Below, piece after piece: positions 52,183-60,394 of a stretch of DNA of 64,000 nucleotides (position 1 is the first letter of the stretch; every line of letters starts with the position of its first letter). Where the stretch lies: the NCBI GenBank assembly GCA_022777205.1, contig JALFGP010000027.1, forward strand, positions 30,333-94,332, written 5' to 3'. The translations under genes and the position numbers were made by a program. Source of the DNA: Rikenellaceae bacterium. Its GTDB lineage: Bacteria > Bacteroidota > Bacteroidia > Bacteroidales > UBA932. The notes beneath the pieces were generated by a model. It was not told where the DNA came from, did no database searches, and was given only the letters and a program-made list of their open reading frames with translations.

Positions 52183-53241
52183 ATGAGCAAGAGAATAAGC
52201 ATCATCGTGCCGGTCTATAATGCCGCCAGAACCCTTGAATATACCATAGGGTCTGTCTTGTCGGGCAATTTCAGCAAAGACTGTGAACTCATACTCATAG
52301 ATGACGGCAGCACTGATGATTCACCCGGAATATGCGACCGTTTCGGTAGCCTGAACCCGGACATAAAGGTAATCCACCAGCCGAATTCCGGAGTTAGCCA
52401 GGCCCGTAATGCCGGTATGGATGCATCTGATGGCGAATATCTTATGTTTCTAGATGCCGATGACATCCTTCCCGAACTCACGCTCAGCCTCTGCCTCTCT
52501 GCCCTGGAGTCATCTCCGGACATAGTCATAGGCGGTTATTCGACCCGTTCTGCAGAAGGCCGCCCCATCAGGCAAATTCCGGTTTTTGACCGGATTTATC
52601 AGGATTGGGAACTGTCCATGTTCTGGGATGACAATTTCTCCCACTATGGAAGTTTTCTCAGGCCGGTGTGGGGCAAACTTTTCCGCCGCTCGCTCATTTA
52701 TTCGGAAGAGCCGCTGCGTTTCCGCAAATCCCTGAACTATGGCGAAGACTTTCTCTTCCTTTTCGAATATCTGTGCCGGTGCCGCAAGGTGGTGACTCTA
52801 TCCGAAACCTTATATATATACAGAGATGGAGGCACCGGGCTTTCTTCAGACCTGAGTTCGGACAGGCATCTGCTACAGTTGATTCAGCTGGTCGGACTGT
52901 ATGACGCTCTGACGGTAAAGATGAAAGCTGCTTTCCCCCAGAGCCGCGCGGTTGCCGGGATGTATCACAAGGACCTTGTGGGAAGGTTGATCTGTCGTGC
53001 CCTGACAGTGTTCTCCACTCGAAAAACCAAGATCTGCACCTCTGACAACATTTCCCGTTTCTACTCTCTGATGAAAAAAGACGCCGGGCTGAAAGGCCTG
53101 AAGGGGCTGTTTTCCTTGCGCGCGGGACAGATTCCGAACCTGCTGCTTTTCAAAATCGGCTCGCCACGGTTTTCTGCAATGGTCTATGGGATGAGCTCAG
53201 CCCTGTGTGAACTGTTCCATTTGAGGCCCAGGCGGTATTGA
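52183..53241 (+). CDS. GT2-family glycosyltransferase
   Basis: A 352-residue GT-A-fold glycosyltransferase with start at MSKRISIIVPVYNAARTLEY. The nucleotide-sugar site is LILIDDGSTDDSPGICDRFG, and NSGVSQARNAGMDASDGEYL is followed by MFLDADD, which supplies the DxD metal ligand. The C-terminal half is helical and lacks clear membrane segments. It probably adds a sugar to a surface polysaccharide, O-antigen or glycoprotein. Neighbour of a second, divergent GT2-like gene. Confidence 0.9.
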   Translation: MSKRISIIVPVYNAARTLEYTIGSVLSGNFSKDCELILIDDGSTDDSPGICDRFGSLNPDIKVIHQPNSGVSQARNAGMDASDGEYLMFLDADDILPELTLSLCLSALESSPDIVIGGYSTRSAEGRPIRQIPVFDRIYQDWELSMFWDDNFSHYGSFLRPVWGKLFRRSLIYSEEPLRFRKSLNYGEDFLFLFEYLCRCRKVVTLSETLYIYRDGGTGLSSDLSSDRHLLQLIQLVGLYDALTVKMKAAFPQSRAVAGMYHKDLVGRLICRALTVFSTRKTKICTSDNISRFYSLMKKDAGLKGLKGLFSLRAGQIPNLLLFKIGSPRFSAMVYGMSSALCELFHLRPRRY

Positions 53242-53262
53242 CAATAGAAATTAGTATTGATT

Positions 53263-54036
53263 ATGCGACTTAATTTATTGATTCCTTGCTATAATGACAG
53301 TGTGAATGACATTCCGGCAAACCTGTTGCCGCAAAGATCTGATGTCAGGTATTTTGTCTCCCATCAGATATCCCCGGACCGGGCAGGAATTGAAATGCCC
53401 GCGGAACTTGACCGTCCGGATGTAATCTATTCTGCATTCACAGGCAAAGGTGTGGCCCTCAATCGTAGCCATTGTCTGGACATGGCGCGTCAGGCCCCTC
53501 GCGGTGAGGATGAAATCTGCCTGATGACCGATGACGATGCCAGCTACAGACCCGATTCTTTCGACATTGTTATGGATACTTTCCGGGAGAATCCGGATAT
53601 TGACATTGCGGCATTCAGGATCTGCACTCCTGAGGGGCAGCCGCCCTACAAGGCATATCCCGACAAAGTGAAGGACATACGGAAGATTCCTCTGAGCGGA
53701 AAATTTTATTTCAGTACAGTTGAAATCGCATTCAAACTCTCTTCAGTCGGAGATTTGAGATATGATGAGGATTTTGGCGTGGGCGCGGAAAAGTGGCCGG
53801 AAGGGGGCGAAGAAACAATTTTCCTGAGTGATTGCCTCAAAATGGGGTTGAAGATGAGGTATTTCCCGAAAGAGATTGTAATCCACGCATATATGAGTAC
53901 CGGAAAGGCCCGAAAGAGCGTGCGCAAAGCACAGATGATGAGAGCCGTTGCCTGCCGTTGCCGCGGTCCGTTCAGCTTTGAAGCCATACTCGGATCTCTC
54001 AGGGTGCTCTATCGAAAACTGCTAAGGATGCTCTGA
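53263..54036 (+). CDS. GT2-like glycosyltransferase
   Basis: A 257-residue GT-A-like protein. The start is the ATG at 53263 (MRLNLLIPCYNDSVNDIPAN) rather than the TTG at 53257. The metal-binding acidic motif is CLMTDDDASYRPDSFDIVMD; the acceptor region has EKWPEGGEETIFLSDCLKMG. It has no membrane domain. Compared with the upstream GT2 the N-terminal part is shortened (DVRYFVSHQISPDRAG), so it belongs to a different subgroup. The two glycosyltransferases are probably co-transcribed and may serve the same glycan. Confidence 0.85.
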   Translation: MRLNLLIPCYNDSVNDIPANLLPQRSDVRYFVSHQISPDRAGIEMPAELDRPDVIYSAFTGKGVALNRSHCLDMARQAPRGEDEICLMTDDDASYRPDSFDIVMDTFRENPDIDIAAFRICTPEGQPPYKAYPDKVKDIRKIPLSGKFYFSTVEIAFKLSSVGDLRYDEDFGVGAEKWPEGGEETIFLSDCLKMGLKMRYFPKEIVIHAYMSTGKARKSVRKAQMMRAVACRCRGPFSFEAILGSLRVLYRKLLRML

Positions 54037-54073
54037 CCGGTGGTTTACGATTGATTATTTGTGGAACTTTCCT

Positions 54074-54081
54074 TAATTTTG
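54074..54081 (+). promoter_or_regulatory. -7 promoter box for the small membrane protein and S9 peptidase genes
   Basis: TAATTTTG, 18 bases before the ATG at 54100. Confidence 0.5.
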
Positions 54082-54099
54082 TGGAAAATTGACAAGAAT

Positions 54100-54483
54100 A
54101 TGAAACTGAAAGGCAAAATCATAACATCGGTGACAGTGCTGCTTCTTGCTGCTGCGGCACTTTTCGTTTACATCAAATTTTACTATGTGTTCGGGGAAGG
54201 CGTGAAGGCCGGCGAGCTCAACTTTGTGGTCTATAAGGGCTATGTCTGGAAAACATATGAAGGCAGGGCCATCCAGGCCGGTTTCCAGAAGGGGAGCAAG
54301 GGCGCAACCACTGCTGTCCAGTCCTATGAGTTCGACTTTTCTGTCGCAGACAAAGCCATAGCCGACACCCTTATGCGCTGCAGCGGACGCAATGTGCAGC
54401 TCCATTACAAGGAGTACCTTGGGGCATTGCCTTGGAGGGGACAGCAGAAATACATAGTGGACAGAATCGTATCAGTGGAATGA
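54100..54483 (+). CDS. Small membrane-anchored protein of a Bacteroidales family often mislabelled 6-phosphogluconate dehydrogenase
   Basis: A 127-residue protein starting at the ATG at 54100. One N-terminal membrane segment (MKLKGKIITSVTVLLLAAAA) precedes a soluble domain with FGEGVKAGELNFVVYKGYVW, KTYEGRAIQAGF and VQLHYKEYLGALPWRGQQKY. I recognise this as the short Bacteroidales family that databases sometimes call 6-phosphogluconate dehydrogenase; nothing in it supports that activity (no Rossmann fold, far too short). Function unknown. Its stop overlaps the next gene's start (ATGA). Confidence 0.8.
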   Translation: MKLKGKIITSVTVLLLAAAALFVYIKFYYVFGEGVKAGELNFVVYKGYVWKTYEGRAIQAGFQKGSKGATTAVQSYEFDFSVADKAIADTLMRCSGRNVQLHYKEYLGALPWRGQQKYIVDRIVSVE

Positions 54484-56483
54484 GAATCTTTTCATCAGTC
54501 GGCATTGCCGTAAGGAATCGGGCCGGGATAATCAGAGCATTGGTTATCCCCGCTTTTGTACTGTGCTCCGTAGTGGGAGCCTTTGCCCAGGAGGGCATAA
54601 TAGACATCAGGCCTGCATCTGGAGACGGAGGGACTATGACTATGGAGGATGCTGTGTCCGGCAGGCCGTTCCGTGTCCGTGTACCCCGCATCGAGGGTTT
54701 CAATGATAAGGTCGTGAAAAATGAAGGGCCAGTGGCGACATCTTCCCGCGAGAACGGTTTGTCCACCATCAGGATAGACTCTGCGGTTGTCGTAAGGGCT
54801 GAATCTCCGGATATAGTTTACGGAGAGAGCGTCAGCCGCAATGAATTCGGCATAAGTGGCGGACTTTTCTGGTCACCGGACCGCAGCAGGCTGGCTTTTT
54901 ACCGCAAGGATGAGTCGAGAGTGGGCAGTTTCCCGCTTCTGGACATCACCACACGCACCGGGTCGCTCAAGATGATAAAATATCCTATGGCGGGAACCGA
55001 TTCGGAAATCGTGAGCCTCGGGGTCTATGACCTGGCATCGGGATCCATTGTCTATCTGAAGGTTACTGACTTCGACCAGGAGCGTTACCTCACTAATGTG
55101 ACCTGGAGCCCGGATTCAAAGGAGATACTGGTGCAGGTGCTGGACAGGGCGCAGAAGAATATGCACCTTAACCGCTACTGTGCCCAGACCGGGGAGTATG
55201 TCTCCACTGTCCTGACAGAGCACGACGACAGATATGTGGAACCTTTGGACGTGCTGCATTTCCTAAGGGACCCCCAGTCGTCAACCGGCTTTTCCGAGAA
55301 TTGGTTCATCTACCGCACCGACACTCGCGACGGCTTCCGCAATCTCTATCTATGCAATAAGCAAAGCGGTGAGGTCCAGAGGATTACACGAGTGGATGCA
55401 GACGTTCAGTATGTCTATGACGACGGTCACTGGGTGTATTACCATTCCTCCGAACTGAGCCCGGCCGAGCAGCATCTTTTCCGTACTGAGCTCAAGCGCA
55501 ACCGCAAGGGGGATTTCTCATTGCCCAAAAAGTTTGTTGCTCAGAGGCTTACTCAGGAGAGCGGCTGGCATACAGCCTCCGGATTCGGGGAGGACGGGAG
55601 CTATTATGACCTTTTCAGCAGTCTGAACTGTCCTTACAGGCTTTGGAAGTGCAAGGCCGGGGCAGAGGAAAGGGAACTGCTCTTTGCTGCGGAGGACCCT
55701 ACCGTGGGCTATGGATTTTGCGAGATGGATTTCGGGAGCATCAAAAGTGCCGACGGGAAGTACGACAATCATTACAGGCTTATCAAACCCAAGGATTTCG
55801 ACCCCTCAAAGAAGTATCCTGTGATTGTCTATGTCTATGGTGGGCCTCATTTCCAGATGGTCAACAATTCCTGGCTGGCCAGCCTGCGCTACTGGGAGAT
55901 GCTTATGGCGCAGAGAGGCTACCTTGTGTATGTGCAGGACAACAGGGGTACGCTTTATCACGGTGCAGAGTATGAGAAAGCCATCTGGGGCCAGTGCGGA
56001 AAGGCTGAGATGGAGGACCAGATGGAAGGTGTCAAGATGCTGTGTTCACTCCCTTATGTGGATGCCTCAAGAATCGGGGTGCACGGATGGAGCTACGGCG
56101 GGTTTATGACCATTTCGCTTATGACCACCTATCCGGATGTTTTCAAGGTGGGGGTGGCAGGCGGCCCGGTAATAGACTGGAAATGGTATGAAGTGATGTA
56201 TGGGGAGAGATATATGGACAGTCCTCAGGCAAATCCTCAGGGGTATGAGTCCACTTCGCTGGTCGGGAAGGCCGGGAATCTGAAGGGCAAGTTGCTTATA
56301 TGTCAGGGGGCTGTGGATGATACTGTGGTTCAGCAGCATTGCCTGAATTTTCTGCAGGCCTGCATAGACCTTATGGTGCCGGTGGACTACTTCACTTATC
56401 CTGTGGCTCAGCACAATGTGTTCGGGAAGAACAGGGTGCATCTGATGAACAAGGTGACTGATTATTTCGATTTGTACTTATAA
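54480..56483 (+). CDS. S9 family dipeptidyl peptidase (DPP IV type)
   Basis: A 667-residue secreted serine peptidase. The start is the ATG at 54480, overlapping the previous stop; a signal peptide follows (RALVIPAFVLCSVVGAFAQ). The N-terminal beta-propeller (residues about 60-420) contains GLFWSPDRSRLAFYRKDESR and VTWSPDSKEILVQVLDRAQK. The alpha/beta-hydrolase domain has the triad Ser about 538 in HGWSYGGFM, Asp about 613 in QGAVDDTVVQ, and His about 645 in VAQHNVFGK. Such enzymes remove dipeptides (often X-Pro) from peptides in the periplasm of Bacteroidales. Confidence 0.94.
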   Translation: MRIFSSVGIAVRNRAGIIRALVIPAFVLCSVVGAFAQEGIIDIRPASGDGGTMTMEDAVSGRPFRVRVPRIEGFNDKVVKNEGPVATSSRENGLSTIRIDSAVVVRAESPDIVYGESVSRNEFGISGGLFWSPDRSRLAFYRKDESRVGSFPLLDITTRTGSLKMIKYPMAGTDSEIVSLGVYDLASGSIVYLKVTDFDQERYLTNVTWSPDSKEILVQVLDRAQKNMHLNRYCAQTGEYVSTVLTEHDDRYVEPLDVLHFLRDPQSSTGFSENWFIYRTDTRDGFRNLYLCNKQSGEVQRITRVDADVQYVYDDGHWVYYHSSELSPAEQHLFRTELKRNRKGDFSLPKKFVAQRLTQESGWHTASGFGEDGSYYDLFSSLNCPYRLWKCKAGAEERELLFAAEDPTVGYGFCEMDFGSIKSADGKYDNHYRLIKPKDFDPSKKYPVIVYVYGGPHFQMVNNSWLASLRYWEMLMAQRGYLVYVQDNRGTLYHGAEYEKAIWGQCGKAEMEDQMEGVKMLCSLPYVDASRIGVHGWSYGGFMTISLMTTYPDVFKVGVAGGPVIDWKWYEVMYGERYMDSPQANPQGYESTSLVGKAGNLKGKLLICQGAVDDTVVQQHCLNFLQACIDLMVPVDYFTYPVAQHNVFGKNRVHLMNKVTDYFDLYL

Positions 56484-56485
56484 TG

Positions 56486-56516
56486 TTTGTGATTGAGTTA
56501 AATTCTCGTAACTTTG
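56486..56516 (+). promoter_or_regulatory. Consensus promoter for the outer-membrane barrel gene
   Basis: TTTG (56486-56489), a 19-base spacer, then TAACTTTG (56509-56516): an exact Bacteroidota promoter. The leader to the ATG at 56577 is about 50 bases. Confidence 0.78.
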
Positions 56517-56576
56517 CATTTTGTTCGGTATGGGACATAAGTTTATGATACTCAACAATAATCAATTATCTTTTTT

Positions 56577-57161
56577 ATGAACAGATTTTTAGCGGCAGGC
56601 TTGATTGCATTGGTATTGTCTGCTTCCGTTTCCTTCACGGCATCCGCACAGGACACAAAGGCTGCTCAGGACAGTGGCTTCTGGTTTGATGTGGCAGCTT
56701 CAGCCGGCGGTATGATTATGCGTAATCCGGATATTTCCAAGGCAAGTTTCGGAATGAACAGGACTTCCTATGGAATCGATGCTGTTTTCGGATACCGTTT
56801 CAACAACTATGTGGCGCTTGGTGCAGGTGCACAGTTTGTGGGGGAAATCAACCGCGATGACGTTGCTCTTCCTCTTATTGTCAGGGTCCGTTACGATATC
56901 CTGGACAAGATGGTGTCTCCGTTTGTGGCTGCGGATTTGGGTTATACGGTCTATCCATACAAGGAGCGTCCGAGGCCTCAGTTCGCAAGGGAAGGCTTGA
57001 TTGGGTCCGCATCGGTGGGCGTGGCCATCAAGTCTGACGGCAACCACAGGGCTTATCTCGGCCTCGTGGCTTCTGCGGTGCAGGTGACCAACAAGGAAAC
57101 GAACAACTGGTTCAGAAAGTTCAGACCGGAGTTCAGAATTAAATTGGGGTACGAATTCTGA
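56577..57161 (+). CDS. Small outer-membrane beta-barrel protein
   Basis: A 194-residue protein with a signal peptide (MNRFLAAGLIALVLSASVSFTASAQ). The rest consists of alternating amphipathic strands (FGYRFNNYVALGAGAQFVGE, LIVRVRYDILDKMVSPFVAA, RPEFRIKLGYEF) ending in Phe, as needed for outer-membrane insertion. This is the OmpX/OprF-like 8-strand barrel type common in Bacteroidales. Function may be structural or porin-like. It has its own consensus promoter. Confidence 0.85.
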   Translation: MNRFLAAGLIALVLSASVSFTASAQDTKAAQDSGFWFDVAASAGGMIMRNPDISKASFGMNRTSYGIDAVFGYRFNNYVALGAGAQFVGEINRDDVALPLIVRVRYDILDKMVSPFVAADLGYTVYPYKERPRPQFAREGLIGSASVGVAIKSDGNHRAYLGLVASAVQVTNKETNNWFRKFRPEFRIKLGYEF

Positions 57162-57186
57162 TTCTCTGCCGTAACCGTCAGGGACG

Positions 57187-58512
57187 TCATCCAAGGGATT
57201 TGGCGGCAGACTTTCCAGCGAGAAATCCTGTGCTGAACGCGGTCTGTATGTTATAGCCTCCCGTGTCAGCATCCAGATCGAGAATCTCTCCGCAGAAATA
57301 CAGGCCCGGGACCAGAGCTGATTCCATAGTCTTCTTTTTGACTTCTTTCAGACTCACGCCCCCGGCTGTTATCACGGATCGCTCGTAGCCGACATATCCT
57401 TCCGCATCCAGAACCCAGTTTTTGAGATTTGACCCGAGACTGCGATTGTCCAGTCTCGGGTTTGTCGTGCAGAACGGGCGGACTAGTTCGGACGGAAGCA
57501 ACTTGGACAGAATCACTTTGAGGCGGTCTTTGCGGGGTTGCAGCATTTTCCAGAGCCCGTCGATTCTCGCCTGAAGTTCAGCCTCTTCCACTGCCGGTTT
57601 CAGGTCTATGTGCAGTTTTACCTTGCCTCCGTTGGCCAGGGTTTTGACAGCCGGACGACTCAACCTGAAACCCAGAGGTCCTTCCAGACCTCCGTCCGTA
57701 AAATCCAGGTCTCCGAATTCGGAGCCGGCAATTCTTCCGTCACATTCCACCGAGAGCCGCACATTCTTGAGCTGCAGGCCTTTAAGACTTTCTCCCCATT
57801 CACTCAGGGGAGTGCTGCGGTCTATATGGGCTTTAAGGCCGGCATAGACATTTTCCCTATAGGGCGAAAACTCCTCCGGCGCATTTTCTCCGGCTTTGCT
57901 TATTTTGTAACCTTTGGGAACTATTGCGGTGAGGGAGGGGAAACGTTGGGTGATTTTGTGTCCAAGCTGGGAGGCCCAGTCATATCCGTCTCCGGTCGAG
58001 CCTGAACCGGGGTAGGACAGTCCTCCTGTGGCTATTATCACTTTGTGGGTGAGGAAGTTCTGTGAGGAAGATGTTTTTATCTGAAAGCCTTCCGGAGTGC
58101 GGAGGATTTCTTTCACTTCGCAATTGCAGCGCAGTTCTGCACCGGCATCCAGGGCTTTCTGCCGGAGCGCGTCCACCACGTCGGAGGCTTTGTGGGACTG
58201 GGGGAAGGCACGGTTCCCACGTTCCACCACGCAGGGGCAGTGGCACTCTTCAAGCAGTTGCAGCATTTTCGGGGGGCCGAAGGTGAAGAAGGCGGGTTTC
58301 AGGAAGTCGGTTCCGTTTCGCAGGTGGGCCGAGAAGTCGGGCCAGTCTGAGAGATTGGTGAAGTTACAGCGCCCCTTTCCGCTTATCATTATTTTGCGGG
58401 CGGGACGGGGCATTTTTTCCAGAATCAGAAGGCTTGGGTTGCCGGTCGAAAAAGCTCCGATTGCCGCCAACAAACCCGATGCTCCGCCACCTATGATAAT
58501 TATATCGTACAC
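57187..58512 (-). CDS. HI0933/YhiN-family flavoprotein (NAD(P)/FAD-dependent oxidoreductase)
   Basis: A protein of about 441 residues. The track start at 58596 extends through the oppositely oriented tRNA-Thr promoter; the GTG at 58512 gives (M)YDIIIIGGGASGLLAAIGAF, placing the dinucleotide-binding loop at the extreme N-terminus as in the family. Other motifs: MISGKGRCNFTNLSDWPDF, VIIATGGLSYPGSGSTGDGY, VITAGGVSLKEVKKKTMESA and GLYFCGEILDLDADTGGYN. The family (HI0933-like, sometimes called aminoacetone oxidase) binds FAD; its substrate is unsettled. Cytosolic. Confidence 0.9.
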   Translation of the reverse strand: MYDIIIIGGGASGLLAAIGAFSTGNPSLLILEKMPRPARKIMISGKGRCNFTNLSDWPDFSAHLRNGTDFLKPAFFTFGPPKMLQLLEECHCPCVVERGNRAFPQSHKASDVVDALRQKALDAGAELRCNCEVKEILRTPEGFQIKTSSSQNFLTHKVIIATGGLSYPGSGSTGDGYDWASQLGHKITQRFPSLTAIVPKGYKISKAGENAPEEFSPYRENVYAGLKAHIDRSTPLSEWGESLKGLQLKNVRLSVECDGRIAGSEFGDLDFTDGGLEGPLGFRLSRPAVKTLANGGKVKLHIDLKPAVEEAELQARIDGLWKMLQPRKDRLKVILSKLLPSELVRPFCTTNPRLDNRSLGSNLKNWVLDAEGYVGYERSVITAGGVSLKEVKKKTMESALVPGLYFCGEILDLDADTGGYNIQTAFSTGFLAGKSAAKSLG

Positions 58513-58536
58513 CTGTACAGAATTCAAAAATATTTG

Positions 58537-58544
58537 TATCTTTG
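58537..58544 (+). promoter_or_regulatory. -7 promoter box for tRNA-Thr
   Basis: TATCTTTG followed by CAGTCC, identical over 14 bases to the box before tRNA-Arg at 39559. Confidence 0.6.
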
Positions 58545-58597
58545 CAGTCCCTTTCGGAAACGGCTTATGATAAAGTTCGAAGCCGATTGAGGACAAA

Positions 58598-58670
58598 GCC
58601 AGTTTAGCTTAGTTGGTAGAGCATCGCATTCGTAACGCGAAGGTCGTGGGTTCGAATCCCATAGCTGGCT
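58598..58670 (+). tRNA. tRNA-Thr(CGT)
   Basis: A 73-base cloverleaf: acceptor GCCAGTT/AGCTGGC, D arm GCTT...AGC, anticodon stem TCGCA/CGCGA (one mismatch) with loop TTCGTAA (anticodon CGT), variable AGGTC, T arm GTGGG-TTCGAAT-CCCAT, discriminator T. CCA is not encoded. Its last base is shared with the stop codon of the opposite-strand kinase-like gene. Confidence 0.95.
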
Positions 58671-59557
58671 CAATTTCCAAGCAGAGTGTCGTGCGACAGT
58701 TCAGCCGCAGCAATGTCCGGAAGACATTCCAGATGGTACACCGGCACTTTTTCCAGAATATCGGATATGTAGGTATAAAGCGCGTCAGTGGTCTCCTCGC
58801 AATAGTTGAGCATAGGCGGAGCTGAAGGTAGCAGTGCACCTATGGACTCCATAGGACTGAGCCTTTTGATTTTGTTGTATGGAGCCTGACTGAGCCTTAC
58901 GATGCCGTGCAAAGTGTGGTGTTCATTCTTGTAGCAGGGAGTCTTGCCGCTCCACGGTGAGCCGTAAACCATCACCGTCCCGTCCTTTTCCACCTTGATG
59001 AAAGGACTGTCGTCATTGAGCAGGAATGATTCCGGATACCTCTCGCGCAGAAGCCTTGTGTGGGTGCTCTTGCCCGTTCCGGACTCGCCGAGGAAGATCA
59101 GGGTCTTGTCCCCGAAAACATTGGCAGAGGTGTGGATCGCAAAGCAGTTCTCTTTGATAAGCAAGTAGTTGAGTGCAACCCAAAGGGCGTAACGATAAAG
59201 GGTTGCAGTTGCTCTTACAATGGAAGTGTGAACGGTGTCGGAACCGATTTCCCAGCTTTCCCAGAGTTCCTTGCCGCTGTGCTCCTCGTGGGTGTAGAAG
59301 ATTATGCTGCTCTTCACTTTGTAGAAATTGCAGGTGATATCCTCAAATGACACGTCAAAGAAAGGTTCAACCGCATCAGTGGCCTCTTTCAATGATTTCA
59401 CATCATCCTCACCAAGGTCTTCAGTAATATAGAAGTCTGCCCCGGTCTGGTCATCCACCATAAATGGCCTGAAAAACGGCATAGCCTTCACAAACGCACT
59501 CAAATCCGCCCCATCGAAACGGAATACCGAACCGGCAACCTTAACTGTAGCAACCAT
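58670..59557 (-). CDS. HprK/PEPCK-like kinase partner of a PqqD-family protein
   Basis: A 295-residue cytosolic protein. The C-terminal half has a P-loop in the HprK/PEPCK arrangement, LIFLGESGTGKSTHTRLLRE, followed by LLNDDSPFIKVEKDGTVMVY, where the acidic pair fits the Mg/ATP site, and GSPWSGKTPCYKNEHHTL. The N-terminal half (FRFDGADLSAFVKAMPFFRP) resembles the accessory domain seen in lasso-peptide and RiPP-associated HprK-like kinases. It is 4 bases downstream of a PqqD-family gene. HprK-like enzymes in such clusters phosphorylate peptides or sugars; the substrate here is unknown, and no precursor peptide, B1/C protein or radical-SAM gene is visible. Confidence 0.75.
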   Translation of the reverse strand: MVATVKVAGSVFRFDGADLSAFVKAMPFFRPFMVDDQTGADFYITEDLGEDDVKSLKEATDAVEPFFDVSFEDITCNFYKVKSSIIFYTHEEHSGKELWESWEIGSDTVHTSIVRATATLYRYALWVALNYLLIKENCFAIHTSANVFGDKTLIFLGESGTGKSTHTRLLRERYPESFLLNDDSPFIKVEKDGTVMVYGSPWSGKTPCYKNEHHTLHGIVRLSQAPYNKIKRLSPMESIGALLPSAPPMLNYCEETTDALYTYISDILEKVPVYHLECLPDIAAAELSHDTLLGN

Positions 59558-59561
59558 AATC

Positions 59562-59828
59562 CTATTCAGTCAATCCGCATTCCACAAGTTTGTCACACCA
59601 GTTCCGCGCATCTTCTGCGGCCCTTTCCGCGTCCACCTCATATTCTTCAAGAAGAGCCGCGGCCACATCTTCAGCCGTAAATTCTTCACCCTGGAATTTG
59701 TTCCAAAGAAAGAGGGATGTCCCGTTGAGTGAAATGATTTTGGTCATATCCGCTCCGAACTTCCCCTGTTTGATGATGACATTCTCGCCCGCAATGGAGC
59801 GCACTTTGAACTTGGATGATATTTTCAT
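59562..59828 (-). CDS. PqqD-family peptide-chaperone protein
   Basis: An 88-residue protein of the PqqD family: MKISSKFKVRSIAGENVIIK, ISLNGTSLFLWNKFQGEEFT and AEDVAAALLEEYEVDAERAA form the three-strand, three-helix RiPP-recognition-like fold. PqqD proteins bind the leader of a peptide substrate and present it to a modifying enzyme. Here the partner is the HprK-like kinase immediately downstream. This Bacteroidales pair is common outside recognisable RiPP clusters. Confidence 0.85.
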   Translation of the reverse strand: MKISSKFKVRSIAGENVIIKQGKFGADMTKIISLNGTSLFLWNKFQGEEFTAEDVAAALLEEYEVDAERAAEDARNWCDKLVECGLTE

Positions 59829-59837
59829 AACAATATG

Positions 59838-60133
59838 CCGTTTTACACTTTAGCCTGCGAAAATAATCATTATTGCGGAATTATTCAAAATATTTCTATA
59901 TTTGTCCGCCAATTGTAATCAAGACACTTGAATTCATTGGTCATCAAGGAAATGCCCATATTGGAGATATAACAGTCAGGGAATTGGCTCTGGAGCCCTG
60001 AATATGGGTCTTAAGTCCTCAATTTCGCTTTTTGGAACGAAAAAGTTGACTAAATGTTTGCTTGTTAATTTATTTCTGCATACCTTGCAACGGTTTTTCC
60101 AAGAACACATTAACTAACTTTAATTTTAATACG
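59838..60133 (+). ncRNA. Long leader or small RNA upstream of the mini-histone gene
   Basis: About 296 bases without a gene. A -7 box TATATTTG (59898-59905) would start a transcript near 59912, over 200 bases before the histone ATG. Within it CCCATATT pairs with AATATGGG, enclosing CAGGG/CCCTG and a GGCT/AGCC tip, and ACTTGA may close the structure with TTAAGT. The folding suggests a structured leader or separate small RNA. I compared it loosely with the 6S RNA shape; it is asymmetric and I do not assign it. Confidence 0.35.
59898..59905 (+). promoter_or_regulatory. -7 promoter box upstream of the histone leader
   Basis: TATATTTG matches TAnnTTTG; a TTG lies 22 bases upstream, slightly off the 19-base optimum. 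Confidence 0.45.
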
Positions 60134-60307
60134 ATGAAAGAGCTTGTAGCAAAAATCAATGCTGAAATCGCTGAATTTCAGAAGAACGCAGAGGCGCAGG
60201 TAGAGAAGGGCAATAAGGCTGCCGGCGCGAGAGCACGTAAGAATGCGTTGGAGCTTATGAAGGATCTTAAGGAATTCCGCAAGGTTTCTGTTGAGGCATC
60301 CAAATAA
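60134..60307 (+). CDS. Hc1-like mini-histone (histone H1-like protein)
   Basis: A 57-residue basic, helical DNA-binding protein. The ATG at 60134 gives MKELVAKINAEIAEFQKNAE; the track start at 60062 adds an implausible hydrophobic extension. The family (histone H1-like Hc1) is known from chlamydiae and is standard in Bacteroidales as a very short form; KGNKAAGARARKNALELMKD is the conserved segment. Probable role: nucleoid compaction. It has a long leader and is followed by a rho-independent terminator, so it is monocistronic. Confidence 0.9.
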   Translation: MKELVAKINAEIAEFQKNAEAQVEKGNKAAGARARKNALELMKDLKEFRKVSVEASK

Positions 60308-60332
60308 TTCCAAAGCGTACTTGGTTTTACTG

Positions 60333-60374
60333 ACGGGGGAGAGGCTTCACGGTCGTTCCCCCGTTGTTTTTTCG
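60333..60374 (+). terminator. Rho-independent terminator of the mini-histone gene
   Basis: ACGGGGGA (60333-60340) pairs with TCCCCCGT (60357-60364) over a 16-base loop, followed by TGTTTTTTCG. Confidence 0.85.
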
Positions 60375-60394
60375 TATTAATTTGATTATTAATA

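Noticed and set aside
58513-58596. N-terminal extension of the HI0933-family protein
   Set aside because: It crosses the tRNA-Thr promoter region and pushes the FAD-binding loop away from the N-terminus, unlike the family.
59912-60060. 6S RNA
   Set aside because: The nested hairpin is suggestive, but the bubble is strongly asymmetric and I cannot match the conserved closing stem by eye; kept only as a structured leader.
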